From positions 1 to 19,395 of the forward strand of contig PBLV01000052.1 in the NCBI GenBank assembly GCA_002721895.1: 19,395 nucleotides of DNA, read 5' to 3'. The position numbers and the translations under genes are program-made. How positions within the stretch are numbered: position 1 is the stretch's first letter; every line of letters begins with the position of its first letter. Below, piece by piece: positions 1 to 7,075 of this stretch. This DNA is from Verrucomicrobiales bacterium. Its GTDB lineage: Bacteria > Verrucomicrobiota > Verrucomicrobiae > Limisphaerales > UBA1100. Under the pieces are notes generated by a model. It was not told the origin of the DNA, did no database searches, and was given only the letters and a program-made list of their open reading frames with translations.

Positions 1-96
1 CCGTCACCGCCGCCGTCACCGCCGCCGTCACCGCCGCCGTCACCGCCGCCGTCACCGCCGCCGTCACCGCCGCCGTCACCGCCGCCGTCGCCGCCG
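1..96. repeat. 12-bp tandem repeat, 8 copies, coding for GGGD
   Basis: The unit CCGTCACCGCCG is repeated seven times without a change (1-84), and an eighth copy (85-96) has one substitution (GTCG for GTCA). Degenerate derivatives continue to about 145. Twelve is a multiple of three, so copy-number change keeps the reading frame of the lipoprotein gene that contains it. The window begins inside the array, so its full length is unknown. Confidence 0.97.
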
Positions 97-194
97 CCAC
101 CGTCACCACCAGCGCCGCCACCGTCACCACCAGTGCCGTCGCCACAAGCAATCGCCAGCATGCCCGCTACAATGAATAAGCAGAGTTTTTTCAT
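1..194 (-). CDS. Putative lipoprotein with (GGGD)n low-complexity repeat, 3' end missing
   Basis: The protein starts at the ATG whose complement is at 192-194 and reads off the left edge after 64 codons, so its C-terminus and function are unknown. The N-terminus MKKLCLFIVAGMLAIACGDG is a short basic residue run, a hydrophobic stretch and a Cys at residue 17. This looks like a lipoprotein signal, although the lipobox AIAC is not ideal because Ala replaces Leu at -3. After the Cys the chain is almost only Gly and Asp, built on a GGGD unit encoded by a 12-bp tandem repeat. Such stretches often act as flexible linkers between a lipid anchor and a folded domain, which would lie outside this window. 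No Shine-Dalgarno precedes the ATG, and a good sigma70-like promoter ends about 10 bp upstream, so the message may be leaderless. Confidence 0.7.
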   Translation of the reverse strand, partial: MKKLCLFIVAGMLAIACGDGTGGDGGGAGGDGGGGDGGGDGGGDGGGDGGGDGGGDGGGDGGGD

Positions 195-203
195 ACGCGG
201 GCG

Positions 204-233
204 ATGCTAGGGGAAACGATTGCAGACAGTCAA
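204..233 (-). promoter_or_regulatory. Predicted sigma70-type promoter for the GGGD lipoprotein
   Basis: On the minus strand there is a -35 TTGACT (228-233), an 18-nt spacer and a -10 TAGCAT (204-209). Transcription would start near 197, about 3 nt before the ATG at 194. Box matches are 5/6 and 4/6. This is a prediction from sequence only. Confidence 0.5.
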
Positions 234-282
234 ACCATTTTAATGCTGTCGCGAATTGCGGTTTCTGTTTCAATCGCGCCGC

Positions 283-582
283 ATGGAATTGACGGCGGAC
301 ATGTTCGCGGAGGAAGTCGAGGCGGCGGCGGCCTCTTTTGACCGGCACATTGTTTGTCTGGACAAGTCCCCAGAGGAATGCCGGGCTTCGCTGGATTCAC
401 TCTTGGGCAAGGCGCTGGAAGCTTATGTTAACCGCGGACCGGGCCTACGCCACGGCATTGCGCTGGATACGCAGGTGACCATCATCCTCAGCCAGGTGGA
501 TGACCACGAACTGCCCATGTGCGGGATTTATTTCAACCTTCACTCACCCTACAAACAGGCGCGACAACCGGCGGGCAAATAA
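283..582 (+). CDS. Conserved-looking small protein of unknown function (99 aa)
   Basis: A 99-residue soluble, acidic protein with no signal peptide or membrane segment. The N-terminal half looks helical (MELTADMFAEEVEAAAASFD, then a segment with Cys and Leu). The C-terminal half has short beta-like segments (TQVTIILSQV, MCGIYFNLHSPY). I do not recognise a family. I chose the ATG at 283; a TTG at 256 would add nine basic residues, and neither start has a clear Shine-Dalgarno. Reading-frame integrity, ordinary codon use and a strong terminator two bases past the stop support a real gene. It diverges from the GGGD lipoprotein and converges with the lipoprotein at 624-1025. Confidence 0.7.
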   Translation: MELTADMFAEEVEAAAASFDRHIVCLDKSPEECRASLDSLLGKALEAYVNRGPGLRHGIALDTQVTIILSQVDDHELPMCGIYFNLHSPYKQARQPAGK

Positions 583-583
583 A

Positions 584-611
584 AAAGCCCCGGAGTTTCC
601 CCCGGGGCTTT
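584..611. terminator. Bidirectional intrinsic terminator between convergent genes
   Basis: A nine-base-pair stem, AAAGCCCCG (584-592) with CGGGGCTTT (603-611), closes a 10-nt loop. It has A residues on the left and T residues on the right, so it can work as a Rho-independent terminator in either direction. It lies between the stop of the 283-582 gene and the stop of the minus-strand lipoprotein at 624. Confidence 0.85.
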
Positions 612-623
612 CTACCACCCATC

Positions 624-1025
624 CTAGTCCAGACGAACGTCGTCGCCCATTCGGATGTCCCCCTTGTTGATATCGGCCACCTGAAATGCTTCATCGACCA
701 TCTTGGTGGTGGTTATTTCTCCCACGCGCAGGCCGTTGCGAAAGACCCCAAACCGCAATCCAGCGGGCGGCAATGCGCTAAAGGTAAAATCGATGACCAC
801 GAATCCGAGTGCCGCATCAACATGGGCCACCTTGCCGCGGCTGGCCTTGGTAGGGACAGTCTTGCCCGCGACGGGCTGGCCGCCGGGGAGCGAGGCTGGG
901 CGGGGCAGTTCACCAGCACCAGTATTGGAATTGGCCGGGCCCGTTTCCGCCTCACCGCCCTTGAACATTTTACATCCGGGCAAAAGGCACACGCAAAGCA
1001 CTGCCGCAAAAAGTTGAGTCTTCAT
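624..1025 (-). CDS. Small lipoprotein with a beta-rich C-terminal domain (133 aa)
   Basis: The signal sequence ends in a good lipobox, LLPGC, with the lipidated Cys at residue 18, so the protein should be membrane-anchored on the outer face. Residues about 20-60 are a Pro/Gly/Ala-rich linker. Residues about 62-133 form a compact domain with GKVAHVDAALGFVVIDF, an FRNGLRVGEI turn and a final GDIRMGDDVRLD. This alternation of short strands and Gly turns resembles the small barrel seen at the C-terminus of FlgT-type proteins and in many verrucomicrobial lipoproteins, but that is resemblance from memory only. A GGGGAGG purine run lies directly before the ATG. The gene follows the TPR-like lipoprotein on the same strand after 77 nt. 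Function unknown. Confidence 0.85.
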   Translation of the reverse strand: MKTQLFAAVLCVCLLPGCKMFKGGEAETGPANSNTGAGELPRPASLPGGQPVAGKTVPTKASRGKVAHVDAALGFVVIDFTFSALPPAGLRFGVFRNGLRVGEITTTKMVDEAFQVADINKGDIRMGDDVRLD

Positions 1026-1049
1026 ACCTCCCCTTACTCCTTGCGCGGG

Positions 1050-1077
1050 AGATTAAATGAACGCAGCTTCAGGTCAA
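1050..1077 (-). promoter_or_regulatory. Weak candidate promoter for the 624-1025 lipoprotein
   Basis: On the minus strand a TTGACC box (1072-1077) is followed by a 16-nt spacer and TAATCT (1050-1055). The -35 matches well (5/6) but the -10 is poor (3/6). The gene could instead be cotranscribed with the upstream TPR-like gene. Confidence 0.3.
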
Positions 1078-1102
1078 TGGGGCGTTGTTGACAAGTTGTG
1101 AA

Positions 1103-1888
1103 TTATTCGCGGCCCAAGTTAGCCCAGCGCCGATTCCATTCCAGCCAGTCCGCAGCCCAGTCGTTGCCGGTAAATTTCTTCCGTGCCTCGGGCAGGAGCG
1201 TCTTTAGGGCAGCCCGCTGGGTGTTGATGCCGGGAATGTCCTCCCATTCGATAAATGCTTCCAGGAGGTTCAGTCGATTGGCGGGATAATCGGGGGCGAG
1301 CTTGACGGCGGCTTCAAGGTGAGCGCGTGCCTTGGCAGCATCACCAACACTGATGAATCGCGGCGCCTTGAAGTAGAGCAGGCCCAAGTTGCGATCGGGG
1401 CCGGCATGGCTGAACTGAGGATTCAACTTACGCGCGGAGCCGAAGGCATCTTCCATATCCTTGACCAGACCGAGAGCAGAGAAGCGCTTGACGCGAGCCA
1501 TTTGGCCAAGGTTCATGCCAAGGTAATAGTGGCCACCGGGGTTTTTGGGCTGGGTGTCGATGAGCTTTTGACAGGCATCGATGCCTTCCTGAGCCAGTCG
1601 CGCTCGCTCGGCGTTGTCTCTGGCAAATTCAGCGCGTTGAAAACAGGCTTGGCCCAAGTGCCAGGCGGTGTCGTCGATCGCCTGAGCGGCTTTGAATTTC
1701 TCGCGGGCGACCGCCAAGCGTTGAGTAGCGTGGGCCACGGGATCAAAGGCGGCGACTTTTCCCTTGGCCTTGGGTGGGGGCAAAGGAGGATTGTTGGGCT
1801 CGGCACAACCAGCCGTTAAAAGCGCGGCGGCCAGCCACGCGGCGCGGGCTGAACAAGATTTCGTTGCGCTGACTCCGGTCTTGCCCAT
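1103..1888 (-). CDS. TPR-like lipoprotein (261 aa)
   Basis: Residues 1-28 form a lipoprotein signal with lipobox LTAGC (Cys 28), followed by a Pro-rich linker (NNPPLPPPKAKGK). The rest is an all-helical solenoid with TPR-like spacing, for example TAWHLGQACFQRAEFA, GGHYYLGMNLGQMARV, and AKARAHLEAAVKLAPDYPAN near residue 200, which is the clearest TPR consensus (ALxxxPxxxxA). The overall plan recalls TRAP-associated TPR lipoproteins (TatT-like), which bind partners or ligands in the periplasm, but no TRAP transporter genes are nearby and I do not assign that role. No in-frame alternative start lies between the ATG and the lipobox. The start codon lies only 18 bp from the divergent small lipoprotein start. 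Confidence 0.85.
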   Translation of the reverse strand: MGKTGVSATKSCSARAAWLAAALLTAGCAEPNNPPLPPPKAKGKVAAFDPVAHATQRLAVAREKFKAAQAIDDTAWHLGQACFQRAEFARDNAERARLAQEGIDACQKLIDTQPKNPGGHYYLGMNLGQMARVKRFSALGLVKDMEDAFGSARKLNPQFSHAGPDRNLGLLYFKAPRFISVGDAAKARAHLEAAVKLAPDYPANRLNLLEAFIEWEDIPGINTQRAALKTLLPEARKKFTGNDWAADWLEWNRRWANLGRE

Positions 1889-1891
1889 AAT
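1864..1891 (+). promoter_or_regulatory. Predicted promoter for the small lipoprotein/hpnH-like unit
   Basis: TTGCGC (1864-1869), a 16-nt spacer and CATAAT (1886-1891, 5/6 match to TATAAT). Transcription would begin near 1898, leaving a short leader with a GGGGGTGG purine run before the ATG at 1907. The -10 box overlaps the start codon of the divergent TPR-like gene (complement of 1886-1888), so expression of the two genes may interfere. Confidence 0.45.
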
Positions 1892-1906
1892 GCCTTGGGG
1901 GTGGTA

Positions 1907-2089
1907 ATGAAGCGCAAATTCTCACTTTTTGCAATGTTGGCGATGGCGTCAGTTCTGGTCACGGGTTGCACGGGCATACGAGCCTCGGGCTCAATTTCGC
2001 CTTGGACATTCCTGTTGCCGGGTTTCGTGAAGAATGAGACGCCGCCAAAATCCCCCGCCGCGAAAGAGCCTCATGTGGCCCTGCGGTGA
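1907..2089 (+). CDS. Tiny lipoprotein (60 aa)
   Basis: MKRKFSLFAMLAMASVLVTGC is a textbook lipoprotein signal: basic N-terminus, hydrophobic core and lipobox VTGC with Cys at residue 21. Only about 40 residues follow, with a short hydrophobic patch (ISPWTFLLPGF) and a polar tail. I prefer the ATG at 1907, preceded by a GGGGGTGG purine run, over a TTG 12 nt upstream. The stop is 9 nt before the ATG of the radical SAM gene, so the two are probably one transcript. Mature lipoproteins this small often assist an envelope process or are peripheral. No family is recognised and the function is unknown. Confidence 0.7.
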   Translation: MKRKFSLFAMLAMASVLVTGCTGIRASGSISPWTFLLPGFVKNETPPKSPAAKEPHVALR

Positions 2090-2098
2090 TCTTTTTTC

Positions 2099-3436
2099 AT
2101 GAGATTCCCCCTTGCGCTTTCGGCGAAGATTGCCGGCCACATTATCAAGCATCGTCTGAAGCGGACGCCGAAATTTGCCATGGTTCTGCAGCTGGAGCCT
2201 TTGCACACGTGCAACCTGACGTGCACGGGCTGCGGGCGCATTCGTGAGTATTCCACCAGCCTCAAGGACATGATGTCGCTGGAGGATTGCCTGGGTAGCG
2301 CGGCGGAATGCGACGCGCCAATGGTGAGCATCTGCGGTGGCGAGCCGTTGATCTACCCGAAGATCGAGGCGCTCATCGAGGGCATCCTGGAGCAGGGGCG
2401 CATCGTGTACGTGTGCACCAACGGAATGTTCATGCGGCGCAAGATGCGCGATTACCTGGCGGCGGTGTACGCGCCGACACTGGAGCCGACGCTGGAGGAG
2501 CTGCTGACGGAAGGGTTGATCACGGAAAAGGAGGCGGAGAACATTCGCGAGGGCGACCACAGCGGCAAGCCGGTCATCCGGCCATCGGAGTGGATGTACT
2601 GGAACGTGCATGTTGACGGACTTGAGTACACGCATGATCTCATCGTGGAACGCGAAGGGGTGTTCAAGGAATGTGTGCTGGCCATTCGCATGGCGAAAAT
2701 CCTCGGCTACCAAGTAGCGACGAATACCACGGTCTACAAGGAGACGGACATGGCGGAGGTGGAACAGATGTTCCAGTACTTCTCGGCCATGGAGGTGGAC
2801 GGGCACACAATCTCGCCGGGGTACGATTACGACGCGGCCAAGAAGGACATGGTGAAGCGGCTGGGGAAGGATCCGGAGGAATTTTTCCTGACGCGTGAAA
2901 TGACACGGGAGAAGTTTGCGAACATTGAAGAGTGGGGGCAGCGGTTCACGATTTTCGGAACACCGGTATATCAGGAATTTCTAGCGGGCAAGCGGGAGCT
3001 GACCTGCACGGCCTGGGCCATCCCCACACGGAACATCGCGGGCTGGAAAGCACCGTGCTACCTGATGACCGACGTGACGAAGACGAAGGGGCACTATCCA
3101 ACCTACGCCGAGATGCTGGAGGATGTGGACTGGGAGAGCTTTGGTGTGGTGGACGGCGAGGCGCGCGACCCGCGCTGTGAGAATTGCATGGTGCATTGCG
3201 GATACGACCCCAGCGGCGCGCTGGGCACCTGCTACGAGAGCGGGGACAACTGGAAGAACTTCAAGTACAACTTCGGCGCGCGTCCGGCCATCGACAAGGC
3301 CGGTCTGCAAGTGGAGGCGCACAACGGCTGCACCATCGGCAATGGGCACTTAGCGGAGGCAAAGGCAGCGATCCAGACTGAAGAGGAGTGTTGCGACTCT
3401 AAACCCAAACCCGCCGAGGAAACGGCTGAAGCCTAG
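2099..3436 (+). CDS. hpnH: HpnH-like radical SAM enzyme (adenosyl-hopene transferase family), 445 aa
   Basis: HpnH uses a [4Fe-4S] cluster and S-adenosylmethionine to add a 5'-deoxyadenosyl group to diploptene, giving adenosylhopane, the precursor of C35 extended hopanoids. Here the cluster motif CNLTCTGC supplies Cys38, Cys42 and Cys45, and the SAM-binding GGEP lies at 80-83. The barrel continues with VCTNGM and the WNVHVDGL strand. The C-terminal part has the Cys-rich signature CENCMVHCGYDPSG typical of HpnH (DUF3463 region). Unlike classical HpnH of about 340-380 residues, this protein has roughly 40 extra acidic residues at about 121-163 (for example LEPTLEELLTEGLITEKEAE) and a Lys/Glu/Cys-rich tail. 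No cyclase or other hpn gene is adjacent, so the substrate could differ. No strong Shine-Dalgarno is seen before the ATG; translational coupling to the tiny lipoprotein is possible. Confidence 0.75.
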   Translation: MRFPLALSAKIAGHIIKHRLKRTPKFAMVLQLEPLHTCNLTCTGCGRIREYSTSLKDMMSLEDCLGSAAECDAPMVSICGGEPLIYPKIEALIEGILEQGRIVYVCTNGMFMRRKMRDYLAAVYAPTLEPTLEELLTEGLITEKEAENIREGDHSGKPVIRPSEWMYWNVHVDGLEYTHDLIVEREGVFKECVLAIRMAKILGYQVATNTTVYKETDMAEVEQMFQYFSAMEVDGHTISPGYDYDAAKKDMVKRLGKDPEEFFLTREMTREKFANIEEWGQRFTIFGTPVYQEFLAGKRELTCTAWAIPTRNIAGWKAPCYLMTDVTKTKGHYPTYAEMLEDVDWESFGVVDGEARDPRCENCMVHCGYDPSGALGTCYESGDNWKNFKYNFGARPAIDKAGLQVEAHNGCTIGNGHLAEAKAAIQTEEECCDSKPKPAEETAEA

Positions 3437-3452
3437 GGTTATCTGATTCCTA

Positions 3453-3509
3453 GTTCTCAGTTCTCGTTCTAATGGGATCACTTGAACCGTGAACTAAGAA
3501 CGGGAGAAC
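3453..3509. repeat. Imperfect inverted repeat in the hpnH/SNF2 intergenic gap
   Basis: The arms are GTTCTCAGTTCTCGTTCT (3453-3470) and GAACTAAGAACGGGAGAAC (3491-3509), separated by 20 nt. The arms are themselves made of repeated AGTTCTC/GAGAAC words and pair imperfectly. It could end hpnH transcription, but the nearest T-run is about 25 nt further on. The rest of the 213-bp gap is T-rich (3530-3590) and I see no gene in it. Confidence 0.5.
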
Positions 3510-3649
3510 CCAAAACTACCGGCACACTTCACATTTTTCTTGCGTCAAGCTTTTCGTTTTTTCAGACAACCATTTTTTTTTGATTTTGGATTTGACCAAA
3601 AGCCGCTTGTAGGTAGAGATACGCTTTCCCATTTGCTGGAAACAAAACG

Positions 3650-6600
3650 ATGCCACGAGTATCTCGAAAGAAAAAACGCGCCGCGCCCAAGTCGGGTGCC
3701 GCGGAAAAGTATGAGGCGCACCACAACGCGCTGGATGACGCGTATGGCATGCTCGCGGACCTGCGGCGCGAGCTCTCGGGCACTAAATCGGATGCGACGG
3801 AGCGGCGCGAGCTACTGGACATGTTCGCCAGTTGCGCCGATTCACAGCGCAGTTGGTTGTTGCTGGAGGATTACTTCACCAAGCTGAAGCTCGCGCGAAA
3901 GGATTTCCCGGGGGACGACTGGTGGGGCGAGGTGGTGAAGCACAAGGGCAAGAAGCGGCTGGAAGCGCTGTCGATGGTTTTCCTGCGCATGGGCCGCCCA
4001 ATGCCAGCGGAGCTGGACGAGCACGCCAACAAGCGGCGCTTCGCGGAGATCAAAAAACAGGAAAAGGAGCGCGACATGCTCACGGAGCTGGAGCACTGGA
4101 TGTTCCCGCCGGAGCCGAACCACCTAGACTCACCGCGGGCGTCCGTCCGCTGCGCCTGCCAACCGGTGGCCGACGACACCTCGGAAGGACTGCACACGCT
4201 CAACGTCAGCTTCATCGTCAAGCGACCGCGCACCGGCGACCGCAAGAAATCGCTTTCCAACATCAGCGACCTCATCGTGCGCGCGGCGCATGAGCAGGAG
4301 CTCTTCCCGGTGGACGATTGGGAGTTTATCGAGTGGCTGGTGGACAATTACGCCAGCGACGCCAATGGCGAGACCACGCTGGTACTCAATGCCGAGGAGC
4401 TGCTCACTTGGCTTGCCCGCTGGGGTGCCAGTGGCCGCTTGCGGCTGGCGGCCACCGACGGGCCGATTTTTTTCCACGGCCAAATCGCTGAGCTGGCGCC
4501 GGACCTACGGAACGGCAAGCGCGATCTGGCCTTCACACACCGCCTGCGGCTGCCGGACGGCGCGTTGGTGGACCTTGATGAGTGCGTGTTCTTCTCCGGC
4601 CAGCCGACACTGGTGCTGGCCGGCAGCGTATTTTATTTCCTGCGCAACAGCCCGCCCGCGTCGCTGCTCGGCGCGTGGGTGAAAAAGCCGGTAGCGCCGG
4701 TCAGCAAGCTGAGCCACCGCTTCATCACCCAGCTACGCAAGGCGCACACCGACCGCGCGGTGGACTGGGACCAGCTATGTACCTCGCATACGGCGCTGCC
4801 GCGGTTTGTGTTCGAGATGAACGGCGACCGCGTGGAGCTGCGCCTGCAGGCCAAGAGCGAGACGGACAAGAGCCTGTGGGAATGGACGGGGCACGAGTGG
4901 CAGTTGAAAACCAAGAGCCGCAAGCGCAACGGCAAGCCGCAGTTCCTGGACGACGCGCGCCTGCAGCCGGCGATCGAGTGGCTGCGGCAACTCGACTGGT
5001 TCACGCCGGAGCCAGGCTTGTGGATTGGCGATGCCAACGAGAATTTTTTGAACGTGCTGGCTGGCGTTTGGGAAGATCGCCCGCAGGCGGCGGAATATCT
5101 GGGCAACCAGGATTTTCAGCAGCTCTTCCTGCAGCCCAAGCGCCTGAAGCCGAAGCTGGTGATCAAGGGCAGCGGCATTGACTGGCTGGCCGTCAGCGCC
5201 GAGTGGGAAGAGGAAGGCATGAAGCTGACGGCCAATGACCTGCAGTCGCTGGCCGCGGCGACCAGCCGGTTCCACAAGCTGCCCGACGGCGGCTGGGTGG
5301 AGCTGGATGTCGATGCCACGCGCAAGGCGCAGGGCACGATGGCCGACCTAGGCATCAACGGCCTGGAGCCCGGCGAGCAGCGTGTCTCGCTGGAGCAGGC
5401 GGTGCATCTGGACGAGGATTCCCTAGAGAGCTTCGGCAAGTCCGCCAAGGCCAAGAAGCTGCGCGAGCGCATCGACAAGTTTGACGGGTTGCCCAAGACC
5501 AAGCTGCCCAACAAACTCAACGCCGATCTGCGGCCCTATCAGGTGCAGGGCTTCAATTTTCTCTGCCACCTTCAGACGCTTGGACTGGGCGGCATCCTTG
5601 CCGACGACATGGGTTTGGGCAAGACGCTGCAGACGCTCACGTGGCTGGCGTGGCTGAAGCAGCATCACCGCCGCAAGACCAAGCCGAGCCTAGTCATCTG
5701 CCCGGCATCGGTGATGCACAACTGGCGGCGCGAGGCGGAGAAGTTCACGCCGGACATGAAGGTGCTGGTGCTGGAGAGTGGCGCGGCGCGGCACGGTCTG
5801 CGCAAGAAGATCCCGCAGCACGACATCGTAGTGACCAACTACGCGCTGATGCGGCGCGACTTGGAGGCGCTGCAGAAGTTTGATTTCCGCGCCGTGATCC
5901 TCGACGAGGCACAGTTCATCAAGAACCCCGGCGCGCAGGTCACGCAGTCGGTCAAGCAGCTGGAGAGCGAACACCGACTGGCCCTCACCGGCACGCCGCT
6001 GGAGAACCGGCTGCTCGACCTTTGGAGCATCGTGGACTTTGTGCAGCCCAACTACCTCGGCAGCGCCAAGAAATTTCACGAGATCTACGAGCCGCCCGGC
6101 GACAGCGACGAGGCCATCGCCAACCGCGCCATCGCCCGGCGCCGGCTTGGCGCGCGCCTGCGCCCGCTGCTGATGCGCCGGCTCAAGTCGCAGGTGGCCA
6201 AGGATTTGCCCGAGCGCATCGAGCAGCGGCACGACTGCGACTTGGGCACCTCGCAGCGCAAACTGTACCTTACCGAACTCCGCCGCAGCCGCGACCAGGT
6301 GATGCAGACCATCGCCAAGCAGGGCGTCGCCAAGAGCCGCATGCAGGTGCTCGCCGCACTCACGCGTCTGCGGCAAATCTGCTGCCACCCCTCCTTGGTA
6401 GGCAACGACTCCGAGTCCGGCAAGACCGAGGCGCTTTTCGAGTTGCTCGAGCCGCTCGTGGAGCAGGGCGAGAAGGTGCTTGTCTTCAGTCAGTTTGTGC
6501 AGATGCTGAAGATTCTGGAGAAGGATTGTGGCACCCGTGAAATTCCCACCCACATGCTCACCGGCGAAACCAAGGACCGGCAGGAGGTCGTCAACGCCTT

Positions 6601-6925
6601 CTCCGAGGCCGAGGGCGCCTGTGTGTTCCTGCTCAGCCTGCGCGCCGCCGGCACGGGCCTCAACCTCACCAACGCCAGCTACGTGGTGCTCTACGACCCG
6701 TGGTGGAACCCCGCCGTCGAGGCCCAGGCCATCGACCGCACCCACCGCATCGGCCAGACGCGCACCGTCAACGCCTACAAACTCATCGCCCCCGGCACCG
6801 TGGAGGAGAAAATCTGGAACCTCCAGCAGGCCAAAAGCAAGACCATCAAGGACGTGCTTGGCGAGGAAGGCTTTGCCAAGAGCCTCGACAAGAGCGATCT
6901 GGAATTCCTCTTCGCCGAGGATTAA
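3650..6925 (+). CDS. SNF2/HepA-family DNA-dependent ATPase (helicase-like), 1091 aa
   Basis: A Swi2/Snf2 superfamily 2 ATPase that would translocate on double-stranded DNA and remodel bound proteins or polymerase. The N-terminus is basic (RKKKRAAPK), and residues about 20-600 are a large, poorly conserved region with no CxCxnCxH SWIM zinc finger. The ATPase core follows: LRPYQVQGFNFL, motif I DDMGLGKT (652-659), motif II DEAQ (752-755), motif III LTGTPLENRL (from 779), then the second RecA lobe with VFSQFVQM, RAAGTGLNL and motif VI DRTHRIGQ (1029-1036). All motifs look intact, so it should be active. No methylase, nuclease or phospholipase gene is adjacent, so there is no sign of a defence cassette. 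A possible weak promoter (TTGACC at 3592) and no clear Shine-Dalgarno precede the ATG. A tRNA gene lies antisense 25 bp after the stop. Confidence 0.95.
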   Translation: MPRVSRKKKRAAPKSGAAEKYEAHHNALDDAYGMLADLRRELSGTKSDATERRELLDMFASCADSQRSWLLLEDYFTKLKLARKDFPGDDWWGEVVKHKGKKRLEALSMVFLRMGRPMPAELDEHANKRRFAEIKKQEKERDMLTELEHWMFPPEPNHLDSPRASVRCACQPVADDTSEGLHTLNVSFIVKRPRTGDRKKSLSNISDLIVRAAHEQELFPVDDWEFIEWLVDNYASDANGETTLVLNAEELLTWLARWGASGRLRLAATDGPIFFHGQIAELAPDLRNGKRDLAFTHRLRLPDGALVDLDECVFFSGQPTLVLAGSVFYFLRNSPPASLLGAWVKKPVAPVSKLSHRFITQLRKAHTDRAVDWDQLCTSHTALPRFVFEMNGDRVELRLQAKSETDKSLWEWTGHEWQLKTKSRKRNGKPQFLDDARLQPAIEWLRQLDWFTPEPGLWIGDANENFLNVLAGVWEDRPQAAEYLGNQDFQQLFLQPKRLKPKLVIKGSGIDWLAVSAEWEEEGMKLTANDLQSLAAATSRFHKLPDGGWVELDVDATRKAQGTMADLGINGLEPGEQRVSLEQAVHLDEDSLESFGKSAKAKKLRERIDKFDGLPKTKLPNKLNADLRPYQVQGFNFLCHLQTLGLGGILADDMGLGKTLQTLTWLAWLKQHHRRKTKPSLVICPASVMHNWRREAEKFTPDMKVLVLESGAARHGLRKKIPQHDIVVTNYALMRRDLEALQKFDFRAVILDEAQFIKNPGAQVTQSVKQLESEHRLALTGTPLENRLLDLWSIVDFVQPNYLGSAKKFHEIYEPPGDSDEAIANRAIARRRLGARLRPLLMRRLKSQVAKDLPERIEQRHDCDLGTSQRKLYLTELRRSRDQVMQTIAKQGVAKSRMQVLAALTRLRQICCHPSLVGNDSESGKTEALFELLEPLVEQGEKVLVFSQFVQMLKILEKDCGTREIPTHMLTGETKDRQEVVNAFSEAEGACVFLLSLRAAGTGLNLTNASYVVLYDPWWNPAVEAQAIDRTHRIGQTRTVNAYKLIAPGTVEEKIWNLQQAKSKTIKDVLGEEGFAKSLDKSDLEFLFAED

Positions 6926-6950
6926 GGGAGACAATCGAGCGAGGAAAAAG

Positions 6951-7024
6951 TGGCTGTCCGGCAGGGATTCGAACCCCAACTGGATGGACCAAAACCATCT
7001 GTGCTACCATTACACCACCGGACA
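6951..7024 (-). tRNA. tRNA-Gln (anticodon UUG), CCA encoded
   Basis: On the minus strand the acceptor stem TGTCCGG (7018-7024) pairs with CCGGACA (6955-6961). The D arm contains TAATGGTAGC, the anticodon stem GATGG/CCATC closes the loop TTTTGGT with anticodon TTG, and the T loop is TTCGAAT. The discriminator is G (6954), and the CCA end is encoded in the DNA (6951-6953). A run of five T follows the 3' end on the minus strand within a few bases. The gene lies antisense to the flanking SNF2 and dus genes. Confidence 0.95.
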
Positions 7025-7036
7025 GTGGCGGCGGGG

Positions 7037-7065
7037 AAAATAACGCCCGGCCACTCATCGACCAA
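7037..7065 (-). promoter_or_regulatory. Candidate promoter for tRNA-Gln
   Basis: On the minus strand TTGGTC (7060-7065), a 17-nt spacer and TATTTT (7037-7042) would place the transcript start a few bases before the tRNA 5' end. The boxes match only moderately; position is the main support. Confidence 0.35.
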
Positions 7066-7075
7066 GCAAAATCCC

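Noticed and set aside
1991..2806. 271-codon open frame on the minus strand opposite the HpnH-like gene
   Set aside because: His/Arg-rich shadow of a gene with a clear Fe-S motif. It also covers the tiny lipoprotein and has no start signal.
5690..6979. 429-codon open frame on the minus strand opposite the SNF2 core
   Set aside because: Composition (Leu/His/Val/Gly-rich) is that of a mirror of the helicase codons, and it would overlap the tRNA-Gln gene. The helicase motifs on the + strand are unambiguous.
6951..7024. tRNA-Gln as an integration site for a mobile element
   Set aside because: No integrase gene, no duplicated tRNA 3' end and no change in gene character are visible on either side.
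6950..7075. In-frame N-terminal extension of the dus gene through the tRNA
   Set aside because: These codons are the antisense of tRNA-Gln, and the Dus fold begins only at PVLALAPM.
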